Shown here piece after piece: positions 55,284 through 64,000 of a stretch of 64,000 nt of DNA. Every line of letters begins with the position of its first letter. Positions within the stretch are counted from its first letter, which is position 1. The stretch covers positions 48,679,688 to 48,743,687 of the forward strand of contig CM055105.1 in the NCBI GenBank assembly GCA_029204225.1. The letters run 5' to 3'. The DNA is from Diphasiastrum complanatum. Taxonomy: Eukaryota > Streptophyta > Lycopodiopsida > Lycopodiales > Lycopodiaceae. The notes beneath the pieces were generated by a model. That model ran no database searches. It was not told the DNA's origin and saw only the letters and a list, made by a program, of their open reading frames with translations. Made by a program: the position numbers and the translations under genes.

Positions 55284-55480
55284 TAAACCCTAAACCCTAA
55301 CACTAATCCTAAGCCTCACTCTAATTGTAACCCTAATCTTAAAACCTAACCCTAAATTCTAAAGCCTACACTCTAAACCCTAATATTACCACTAACCCTA
55401 ACCCATACTCAATATCCTATTTCATAATTAATACTCTAAACCCTAATCTTAACCCTAAGTCTACCCCTAATACTAACCTT
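55284..55480 (+). repeat. Degenerate interstitial telomeric repeats (CCCTAAA type)
   Basis: CTAAACCCTAAACCCTAA at about 55296 is followed by many CCCTAAN/ACCCTAAY variants over about 190 bp, the Arabidopsis-type plant telomere unit on its C-rich strand. Confidence 0.85.
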
Positions 55481-56230
55481 AAAGTGGGCTCATAGTTGAG
55501 CTTTTCAAACGTATACTAAAGACTAAACTAAAACATGGGTTGGATCTTATGTTCTCAACAAATCAAGCCTGCATGTTTAGCTTTTGATCCTTGGACATTT
55601 TTAACTTTCATTGACTTTAATATCTACACAGTGATATATGTTAATATCTAGATTGATGTGTGTTAATATTCAGATAGTGATCTGTGTTACTATTTAAACA
55701 GTGTGAACGCTGGCTTTTACTCAGCTCTAATGACAATTCTTTGGAAAAGAGCGAGAACTTACAACAAATTGACTGCCATTACTTAATGTAAATTTGTACT
55801 TACATAAATAAAACATGTAACTGATGATATTTCATAATATTTTTTACTTGCACAGTCGAATTTTGAGCACTGCATCCAATTCATACGAAAGAATTCATAA
55901 AAATGACCATATTAAAATGAAACGGACAACTCGTATGCGTACGCATATCCTTGGTTTAAATATTAGGAGCAGTGCTATTAAATTTTTTCATTGCCACTCT
56001 CGAATTCGGAGCTTTCTGTGTGCAAAATAATGTCTAGTATAATACACGGGTTTCTGTACAGCAGCTCGACATCTGCAACATTTTACACAGAATTGAATCA
56101 GCTGAACTACTTGAAAGACGAATACCTCGACCTTCTGGCTAATCTTCATCTCTGGAGTAAAGGGTATCCAATCCCCTTTGTATCTACATTCGAATGACAT
56201 TGCAAACTATTTGAAACAGCTCGAAGACTT
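55481..56230. other. No gene recognised
   Basis: AT-rich. Overlapping short frames around 55990-56200 lack motifs. Confidence 0.4.
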
Positions 56231-56235
56231 GGCCA

Positions 56236-56365
56236 TCTCCAACTACTTCGACGAGATCGACTGATATGACTACTTTGACGATCGACTGATCCGACTACTT
56301 CGACGATTGACTAATACGACTACTTCGACGATCGACTAATCCAACTAATTCGGCGATCGACTGAT
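56236..56365. repeat. Minisatellite, ~33 bp unit
   Basis: Four copies of an ACTACTTCGACGATCGACTGAT-like unit with ATG/CCG variation. Confidence 0.85.
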
Positions 56366-57039
56366 ATGATCCTTATACACATACGTGATTGTACAGATGT
56401 CGTAGTACATCAAATATTTGTTAAATACATTCACGACCAATATCTGGTTAAAGTAAACTAGTCTTGTAATTATAGAGGAATTATTTTAATCACAAGTATG
56501 TTGTGTATATATACATCTAGCTCGCATTTAGTAGTATAGTGGAAGATTGAGCATCATAATTTACGTCACATTTAGGCTGTAATCACTTGTGTTGTTCATG
56601 CTTCATATTGAGCAAATGCTCTTGTGACAAGCACTCAGTGTAATACCAGCAACACCTTCTACTATCTGCGTCTAACCTGGATATGTGCACTCTATTAAGT
56701 ACTTGTCTTAGTTTGCTCACTCAGTCTGATCAAATCACGGATGTCTTCGACTCCTTAGAATTTGATCGGACCACAGTTGTCTTTGACGCCTAAGGATCAA
56801 ACATCATCTCTATGCACTATCGTACCAAATTCTGTATCAAACTTCATTTTTGAACTAAGCAATAGTAGTTTCATATACTATCAATCCTCTTCGGTGATTG
56901 TACTCAAATTACATAATTCATTTGAGTATGCAATTATTTTTAGCAGTCCTTAATGCATGAGCTGTGATTCTATTTGGCATTTTCATCTCTCTACATTGTT
57001 GAGATCGTTCTTGCTGACAGTTAGTAGCAGCCCACATCG

Positions 57040-57792
57040 AGGAGTCAATTTCACATTATCTGCTTCATCCTTCCCCAACAATATTAATTTATAGTCAGAC
57101 CCTTGAGGAGCATGAAGAGCATTTTCATATTGTCTTGGATTTTCTAAGACAAGAAAAGCTCTATGCTTTCAGCCGCGTTCTCCAGTTTCGGTCAGACTCA
57201 AAGGTCTCAAGGTGCAAGATGCAGTAGATTTCCTACAAGATATGCAAGAAATGCTGCTAGTGGCCAAGGAAAGCATGAAAACCGCTCAGGATCGAGCTGA
57301 GTTTTATGCTAACGCAATCACTCACCTCGAGAAATTGAGGTCGGCGGAACTTGGGTGTATCTTAAAATCCCTAAGGATTCAAAGGTATTTCGGACGGAAA
57401 AATGTCATAAGCTATCTCCACGATATAGCGGACCTTATAGGGTTGTAAAGAAAGTCAACCCATTGCTTATCAGCTAGATCTTCCGATTGGATTTGGGGTT
57501 CATCCTATTTTCCATGTAAGTCGTTTAAAAGAACGATTTAGTAGGAAGGATTCCCTAATTCCGGAAGGCGAACTGGTTGAGTTAGAGGATATGTCTACCT
57601 TTGTTCCTAACGTGCCTGAAAAAGTGGTTGACGTTCGTCATCACCAATTGAGAAACCGTTTGGTTTCTGAATTTTTTGTACGTTGGAAAGGCAAATCAGA
57701 TGATGAGAACACTTGGGAGAGAGAAGACTATTTAAGATCGAACTTTCCTAGTTTGCTCCCATTAGGAGGAGACTCTGAAAGGGGGAGAGAAT
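57040..57792 (+). mobile_element. Chromovirus (Ty3-gypsy) 3' pol remnant
   Basis: RT thumb sequence TLEEHEEHFHIVLDFLRQEK (about 57095-57160) runs directly into the integrase C-terminus (AQDRAEFYANA...). This joins parts normally more than 1.5 kb apart, so RNase H and most of integrase are deleted. A chromodomain and a PPT (GGGGGAGAGAA at about 57781) follow. Confidence 0.85.
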
Positions 57793-57851
57793 GTTACATA
57801 TCTATAAGGGCACCTTTAGGTGACGATCTCATTTCTGGGACAAAACGTTGA
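57212..57851 (+). pseudogene. Gypsy integrase C-terminus with chromodomain
   Basis: The GPY-type region is in shifted frames (SPRYSGPYRVVKKVNP...AYQLDLPLGF...HPIFHVSRLKERF, about 57410-57540). The chromodomain EFFVRWKGKSDDENTWERED with FP at its end (about 57672-57750) follows. Chromodomains of chromoviruses guide integration to marked chromatin. The first aromatic-cage residue position is Phe. Confidence 0.87.
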
Positions 57852-58321
57852 TCTGGAGCTATAGGTCTTTTGGGTGCCACATTTCAATGTCTTATTGGCA
57901 CGTGATGTCTCTTTGTTATGGACCCGTGTTAGTGTGCACAACTACCGTGTGTCGATGGTCATGCATGACTCCTATGGTCGAAGATGACCCCACCTGAACT
58001 ATGTATATAGAGGTGGATCTTCATGAGCTTGGCATTCATTCTCTCTGCTCTTCCACTGGTGGGGGTGGTTAGGTCAGGACGATTATCTAGGCCTCATGAT
58101 GTAGGTGGGCGAGGGTCGAGGGTAAGGTGTGGTGGTATGGGACACAATGGCTTATCGGAAATCCGAGCTTGCTTGATGGTTGTCTATAGCTCCAGTGCAT
58201 AGGGGGAGAGGTTGCATTACCTCTATGGTTGGGCGATAACATAGCGTTCGTCACCTGTTTGTGCTTCAAGAATGAGCGGATCGACGATGGGGATTCTAAC
58301 AACTGATGTACTAAAAATACA
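57793..58321 (+). repeat. Probable 3' LTR of the chromovirus
   Basis: Starts TGTTACATATC after the purine tract. It contains GTATATAGAGG (TATA-like, about 57999) and CTTGGCATTCATTCTCTC about 30 bp on, a plausible transcript start. The end near AAAAATACA (58321) is tentative. Confidence 0.5.
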
Positions 58322-59130
58322 TGACACTCCCCCTACCTAAGCATTTTTGTTTGAAAAAATGAAGACGCTTGTTTGATAAACTTGATCGCCTCGGTTAAGT
58401 AGTCTTGATTGAGGATGTCATGTTAAACAACTTGTTGCATCATTACAGATCCAAAGCTGTTGAATTGAATTCATGTGTGGGTGGCTTTGCTTTTTCTTTA
58501 GCTTCCATTAGAACTACTTGACATAGTATTAACATGCCACCTTGTCGTAAGATGCTATTGTTGTAGGAGCAGGTTTTTGCGATCCTCAAGAGCTTATAGC
58601 AGATAGAAAAATCAGCTTCCATGTGCTTTTGTTTCTAGCTTCTCTCTTCTCATATTTCCTTGTCGAGTTGGTATAATGTCAAAAAAGACAAAAGAAGATA
58701 TTGCGATAATACTCTATTTCCATTCCATGCAGATTGGTTGCCAAAAAGCAATATGGTGCTTCATCAACCTCTTCTTCGACCATCATTTTTCCTTCACGGG
58801 AACATGGATTGCAAATTGGACATAACAACATGCATATTGGAGAAGCAATAGAGATGGAAATAGGCAACCAAAAGCATAAACTTCACAACTGCCTTATTAT
58901 CTCTCTTTTTCACATTCACATAAAACTTAATAGGAGAGAATTTCAACTCGTATTATTGATTGATGAGCCTTGGGAACACAAACTACAAAGAGTTGATCCC
59001 TTATATGTTGGAGAAAGAGGGTGTGTGAGTGTGAGAAACGAAAATAGCTCGAAAAGAAACGAACATGAAAAGAAGCGAACTCAAAACTCGAATGGAAAGT
59101 GTTCATGCGCAGTGGAATGAGCTATCTTAC
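58322..59130. other. No gene recognised with confidence
   Basis: A plus-strand frame 58734-59120 (128 codons) has no known motif, and its basic C-terminus looks like low-complexity DNA. Confidence 0.3.
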
Positions 59131-59229
59131 TCTTTCCCTAAGCATGACTATGCCTATCAGACACGAACAGAACGTTAGTGATAGAAATCGTGGTCGATCT
59201 GATTACGTAGCCAAACATTAAGCAACAAA

Positions 59230-59400
59230 ACATCAGAAAGATCATTTGTGGTGAACAGCTAGGCAAATTACTTGTCGCGAATTATTCGCGAAGAGCTAGA
59301 CTGAGCTCGACTGATAATTAGTCGCGAAAGGCAAGACTAAATATTAGTCGCGAACAGCTAGACTAATAATAATTCGCTAATAACAGACTATCAGATTAAG
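59230..59400. repeat. Short degenerate tandem repeats (TTAGTCGCGAANAGCTAGACTAA)
   Basis: Four or five variants of TAGTCGCGAA...GCTAGACT within about 160 bp, possibly inside the LTR of the adjacent minus-strand copia element. Confidence 0.6.
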
Positions 59401-60219
59401 CAATAAGAGAGTTAGACAGAATGTAGAAAAGCATAGCAATATTGACACAAATCTGAACGCAAAACAAATAGCTGTTATCAGATTAAGTATAGCAAAATAT
59501 ACAAGTCAATAATGTTGGTGAGCACAAGACAATTGCGGACGAAACTGCGTGCTTCACGAAGCTAATCCAATCTGTTAAAGGAATAAACCTATTACTGACA
59601 ATTCAAAGAAGTGGCTCACGAAAGCATTTACTTCGTCTATCTCTGATAAGCTTCTGATGCTATTATGCTTGTTGCTTGTTTCTCTTACATCCGTGTAATA
59701 GTGAATACGCAGATGGTATTCAATATATACATATTTTTACAGGTGTGTAGATGAAGAAAGTACAAAGTGGATGTGCTGTCTGTGGACGATCGTGGGTGGC
59801 TGCTATCATTGTCAAATATGTTTGCACAGTTGCATGGGATGAGCGTGAGAAGGTCGCGACGTCAGCCTTCGCTGAAATGAACGTTGGTAAAGATGCGAAA
59901 AATGTGACACTCTGACAAATGCCTTAGGATTTGATTTACAGGGTGCCTTCGCTTTTCCATTAGGGCACCTTCAGCATTTTGTAGGGCAGTGTCGTCTTTT
60001 TCGCCTGTCACAAATCACGTGTAAAAACACAGTGTCACGTTTTTTTGCCTTTTTTGCCTGTGGATAATAAACTTGTATGTATGCAGACAGTCACGTTTTT
60101 TGCTTGTCTTATTTTACATGTAAACATGCAGACTATGCGACAACATGAGAAAAAATGTAGCATGAATGGAGGCAGATTAAAATAGGATTTAGGAGAGTAA
60201 AGGAAATAGATCCAACACC
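59401..60219 (-). repeat. Probable 3' LTR of the copia element at 60220-62157 (outer end unresolved)
   Basis: The minus strand reads TTAAGGAAGGG followed by TGTTGGATCTATTTCC at about 60219, a PPT/LTR junction immediately after the RNase H stop. How far the LTR extends is unknown; it may include the tandem repeats at 59230. Confidence 0.5.
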
Positions 60220-60224
60220 CTTCC

Positions 60225-61540
60225 TTAATCTGGATCCGTGAATGCCTTGATCTTCAAACTAAGCAATTCACAAAACTCGTTGTGTGCATTAACACTTAAT
60301 GCCTTCGTGAATATGTCTGCAACCATGTCCAGGGTTCTACAGTATATTAAGCTAACCTCCTTGTTGAGAACCTTGTCCTTGATGTAAGTGATATATGATT
60401 TCAATGTGCTTACTCCTAGAGTGAAATCTAGGGTTGGTCGATAAGGCAATAACACTATGATTATCATCTTTGATAGATTGAGAAGCAGCAATATATTATG
60501 CTTCTGTAGAGCGATAGAGGTTTGCTTACGGCTGTTCCATGAGATAGGACCGCTGTTGAAGAAGAATGTAAATCCAGGCGTGGACATACTCCTCCCCAGC
60601 TTGCATCATAATATCCACTGAGCTGATGAAGATTGTCGTTGCTGACATTTCCATAGCAGATGCACTGGTCCATGGTAGCTCGAATATACCTCATGACTCT
60701 TATGAGAGCCTTCCAATGGGTAATGCCAGTATTGGCCATATATTGGCTGAGTGAGCTTACTGCAAAAGAGATATCAGGTCTTGTACAGACCATTGCCTAC
60801 ATGAGAGATCCAAGTATCGATCGACAAGGATACTCTCTCATATATTCCTTTTCCTACTTGGTCTAGGGACATTGGTCCTTTGACAAATGCAGGCCTGGAT
60901 CCATCGGTGAGTGAGCTAACTTACAATTCATTAGATTGTATCTGTTAAGAACATTGTGAAGATACCATTGTTGAGTGATATAAATCAGTCGTCTCTAAAT
61001 GCCCAGATAGAAGTGAGCTTCGCCCAGATCAGTCATGTCGAACTCTGAAAACAGCATCTGCTTAGAATCCTTGACCAAATTGGTATTGTTGCTAAAAAGC
61101 AACGTATCATCCACATATAAGGTGATGATAATGAAGGATTGTTGCACCGACTTGGAATAGACGTTGCAATCAGCAGTGCTTGGTTGGAACCCTGTTCGAT
61201 GAGGAATGTGTTGATCCTCTGAAACCAAGCTCTGGCAAACTGTTTCAAGCCGTAGAGTGCTTTATGGAGTTTACAGACACGATTCTTCATACCTTCGAGA
61301 ACGTATCCTTCGGGCTAGATCATATAGACGTCTTCTTGTATAACTCCATTCAGATAAGCTGTTTGTACATCAAGTTGATGTACTTCGAGGTCGGCAGCTG
61401 CATCATATGATAGGAGGGTTCGGATCAACGAATGCTTGACTACTGGATTGAAAGTCTCACTATAGTCAACATTGGAGATCTAAGTGAATCCTCGTGCTAC
61501 CAATCTTGCCTTCCTTCGATCAATTGCTCCATTGGCATTG
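60225..61540 (-). pseudogene. Copia reverse transcriptase and RNase H
   Basis: RT motifs are VHQLDVQTAYLNG (about 61380), LYGLKQFARAWFQR (about 61250), the intact LYVDDTLLF (about 61115), EAHFYLGI and CTRPDISFAVSSLSQY. RNase H remnants are GGVCPRLDLHSSSTA, SRKQTSIALQKHN and the C-terminal YCRTLDMVADIFTKAL. Frame changes at about 60995, 60800 and 60590. Confidence 0.87.
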
Positions 61541-61611
61541 TATTTGATCTTGAAGATCCATTTGCAATCAATGATATTGCAGCCAATAGGAGCTTCGACT
61601 AGTGACCATGT

Positions 61612-62157
61612 CTAATTCTTGATCATAGAGGAATATTCTCTGTCCATATCTTCTCTCCAAAGATCAAAGTCTAGCTGGCTGAGTGCCTCTTCGACTGTTG
61701 TCAGTTCCTGTATCAAGAGACATGCAGACTCAGGAGTATACCTTGTGAGCTGTGTGCGCACTCGGCTTGATCTTCTGGAAGGAATCGTTTGATGAACCAC
61801 TCTTGGGACTTGTTGCTGGGTAGCAGCAACATCTTCATCTGATTCGCTGTCAAGTAATGGGTCGACAATGGACACGCATGAGCCAGAAGCTCGGATTGTC
61901 GTGTTAATGGTTGGTGATGAAGGTTCTCCTAGAGCAATATCCTTGTCTTTGATGTCGACGAACTGATCCTCGATAAAGACTATCTCCCGACTATACAAGG
62001 TTTGCTGGGTATCAGGATCATACAGCTTGTATGTATTATCAGATGAAATATATCCAATCAGGATGGAGTTTAGAGCCTGTCCACACCTCATGGGGTGTCT
62101 TGCCTGAGAGGGCCTTGGTTGAAAATCTATTCGAGACGTAAGTAATTGGGCAGTCAC
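61612..62157 (-). pseudogene. Copia integrase C-terminus and RT lead-in
   Basis: The 181-codon frame has the YKLYDPDTQQTLYSREIVF motif, an acidic/Ser-rich linker, RRSSRVRTQLTRY and WREDMDREYSSMIKN, the conserved start of the RT domain. Stop at 61612. Confidence 0.85.
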
Positions 62158-62187
62158 ATGAGTTTCTATCGTGCTTCAAGGCACATT

Positions 62188-62415
62188 TTCTTCTAGAACT
62201 ATGTTGGACTACTTATGCTGTTGAGATACTTACATTTATCGGCACTTATCGTGCGAGTAAAGTGTACCATTACGTGGTGCCTCACTTATTTAATTACGTC
62301 GTTCTTCTAGAACTATGTTGGACTACTTATGCTGTTGAGATACTTACAATTATCGGCACTTATCGTGCGAGTAAAGTGTACCATTACGTGGTGCCTCACT
62401 TATTTAATTACATCA
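62188..62415 (+). repeat. Tandem duplication, 114 bp x 2
   Basis: Unit starts TTCTTCTAGAACTATG at 62188 and again at 62302, ending TTTAATTACRTC. The two copies are nearly identical, so the duplication is recent. Confidence 0.95.
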
Positions 62416-62947
62416 ATTTTACCAAGGTGAGGCATTGGAAGTCCTCATATTTTATTTACATTTGCCTTCGTTAGAGATTGTAATGGCACTGAAATCTTCT
62501 AATAGTCTCCAATCCCATCATGATCCTTTACTGAAAAAAAAACTACCGATAAAAAAAGCAACCGCCAAAGTAGCTTGCTCTTTCCAACTGCATAAGGAAA
62601 CCATCGACATTATGAGACACAACCTTATGTAGGTGTTGCTCCAATCGAGACCTACATAGGTGTAGTTATAATTTGTATGTGTCACACCCCTAGGGGACCT
62701 CTATATAGGAAGCTCGCTTCTTACATCTCGTTCTTACTTTATGAATATTATAGGTGTATGTAATAGACTCTTAATTACGACCATTAGCTCCTCATTATGG
62801 TCTAGATTTTTTTTTTTGGTAATAAATTAGGACAGGTAGACGAAAGAATTACCAGAAATCACATGAGTTGCCTTAATAGTATAAAAAATGTGTGCAATAA
62901 TGGAATTGCTTGTAGAAAGTACGCGCAATGGCTTGCTAAAGGAGTTG
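62416..62947. other. No gene recognised
   Basis: No coding motif was recognised. Confidence 0.4.
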
Positions 62948-62955
62948 CTCTAAAC
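62948..62955 (+). repeat. 8-bp target-site duplication, left (CTCTAAAC)
   Basis: Identical to 63425-63432. Confidence 0.92.
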
Positions 62956-63424
62956 CAGTGTTGGGTGGGTATCAAAATTTTTGATACCAGCCGGGTTAGG
63001 GTATTGCAGTTTTTAAAAAAATGTAATACCAGTAGGGTGTCAACATAAGGAGGTATAGGAGTTGTAGACTGGTATAGACCGGGCTGGTATCACAAGGGTG
63101 ATACCAGCCGGTTATCAACCCGAGTATCAACATGTACGAATTGCTATAAATATACTTTTAAAAATAAAATATCATACTTTTAAATATAAAAAATTTGAGA
63201 TATAATTTTTTTTATTAAAAATAGTATTACTATTGATACCATGACAAAAATCCACAAAATCTCCCCAAGCTGCGTATCAACATGAATAGTAAAATAGTTA
63301 ATACTGGGTGTCCGATTCTAGACCCTGGTATTAGAAATCATATACCAGTCGAGTCGGTTTTTTAATACCATGTTGATATACATTATTGATACCAGCTGTG
63401 ACCCTATATACCCGCCCAACACTG
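62956..63424. mobile_element. hAT-type MITE (469 bp)
   Basis: The termini are CAGTGTTGGGTGGGTAT and its inverse ATACCCGCCCAACACTG, flanked by identical 8-bp CTCTAAAC. CAGTG-starting TIRs and an 8-bp TSD are hallmarks of hAT elements. The interior is AT-rich with many GATACCAG/CTGGTATC inverted motifs and no ORF, so it is non-autonomous. The perfect TSD and good TIRs suggest a fairly young insertion. Confidence 0.92.
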
Positions 63425-63432
63425 CTCTAAAC
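63425..63432 (+). repeat. 8-bp target-site duplication, right (CTCTAAAC)
   Basis: Directly follows CAACACTG and is identical to 62948-62955. Confidence 0.92.
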
Positions 63433-63579
63433 CATAACTCCATGAACATGCTAGGCAGTTGATTGAAAACCTACCCTTGTATTTTGGCTTGCCCTTACCA
63501 AGCTTGCCACAACATACTTGGGGGGCATGTTCTTCAAGGGGCAAAATGGGGGTGCCCTGGCACGTTTCATAGTGTATGG

Positions 63580-63900
63580 GAGCAAACAAACAATTTCTCG
63601 AAGCCCTAAGTTTCAACCCTAAAAGAGGCAGCAGCCTCCTTCCTATAGCAAAGAGGTTTATAGAAAAGAGAATACGACGAAGGCAGAAGAGAGACGCGAA
63701 AAGAGGAGGGGAGAGGGAGCTCCAGAGGCGGCCAAGGACGAACGAAGCTCGGATTCGGCGCTGCTTAATCCATCAGCTTCGCAGCCATGGTTGCACATCT
63801 TCTTCTTCTTTCTTTTGTTTTTCATCGCCTCATCTTTCTCCTTCCGTACTGACGTATATGGTGCTTTGTGATCCTTGGTTCGTTTAGATAGTTTCTGCTT
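63580..63900 (+). other. Possible 5' leader of a gene extending past the right edge
   Basis: The purine-rich stretch 63650-63750, then GCAGCCATGGTTGC at 63784-63797 (good start context) opening only MVAHLLLLSFVFHRLIFLLPY before a stop, resembles a 5' UTR with a short upstream ORF. A longer frame from 63576 is mostly basic low-complexity. Not provable from this window. Confidence 0.25.
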
Positions 63901-63921
63901 TCATTCATGCGCTCACGCACT

Positions 63922-63925
<4 letters not shown>

Positions 63926-63971
<46 letters not shown>
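63926..63971. repeat. (CA)n microsatellite
   Basis: About 22 CA units. Confidence 0.95.
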
Positions 63972-63972
<1 letters not shown>

Positions 63973-64000
63973 CGTACACTTTGTTTCTATGGTCTTTTCT

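Larger units (their letters stand above)
60220..62157 (-). mobile_element. Ty1-copia pol, 5'-truncated
   Basis: The minus strand runs from the integrase C-terminal end (about 62157: LNSILIGYISSDNTYKLYDP) through a Ser/Thr-rich linker and RT to the RNase H end at about 60225. Gag, protease and integrase core are missing. The 5' side abuts the 114-bp tandem duplication. Confidence 0.88.

Overview
This is nuclear DNA of a land plant with a repeat-rich, probably large genome. The evidence is abundant Ty1-copia and Ty3-gypsy pol fragments, CCCTAAA-type interstitial telomeric repeats, dirigent-like genes, a plant-type RING protein with GT-AG introns, a hAT MITE and many long (GA)n and (TA)n tracts. 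A fern, gymnosperm or other non-grass genome would fit, but the sequence does not settle the species. Nothing bacterial, plastid or mitochondrial was recognised.

Layout. 1-2.6 kb: deleted copia element (minus). 3.0-4.3 kb: hairpin/tandem repeats and a tRNA-like SINE head. 5.0-5.6 kb: frameshifted dirigent gene. 6.2-9.7 kb: copia element (minus) with most of pol. 9.7-11.0 kb: two LTR fragments with GA microsatellites. 11.3-16.7 kb: an unusual cluster with a multi-exon gene of unknown function, a decayed Ulp1-like (C48) protease gene, an ~0.8 kb near-palindromic foldback element, a divergent histone H3-like ORF and a divergent acidic-protein gene behind a CACGTG-rich region. 16.7-18.2 kb: rearranged copia. 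18.8-19.5 kb: a second H3-like ORF followed by a Lys/Pro-rich tail. 19.6-21.9 kb: short LTR element with tRNA-Asp-like PBS and one ORF. 23-28 kb: nested copia elements. 28-30.6 kb: hairpin repeat, unknown ORF, gag scrap and a second broken dirigent gene. 30.9-32.3 kb: copia scrap. 32.3-33.4 kb: second copy of the unknown gene. 34.2-41 kb: degenerate gypsy element followed by a minisatellite and a long decayed extra ORF. 41-43 kb: copia derivative. 45.2-46.4 kb: tandem repeats. 46.8-52.2 kb: the one apparently intact host gene, a RING protein in three inferred exons, with a copia RT scrap in intron 1. 52.8-56.4 kb: tandem repeats, minisatellites and degenerate telomeric repeats. 57-58.3 kb: chromovirus 3' end. 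60-62.2 kb: copia pol. 63.0-63.4 kb: hAT MITE with perfect 8-bp target duplication.

Most coding signal belongs to retrotransposons broken by stops, frameshifts or internal deletions. The most interesting non-routine signal is the pair of H3-like ORFs. Each is followed on the same strand by basic/proline-rich sequence, and in one case then by a Ulp1-like protease domain. Two homologous copies of an unrecognised gene with a conserved exon junction lie 20 kb apart, one of them converging on the protease gene. Together these could be the cargo of an undescribed mobile element or a decayed duplicated gene family. That interpretation is inference.
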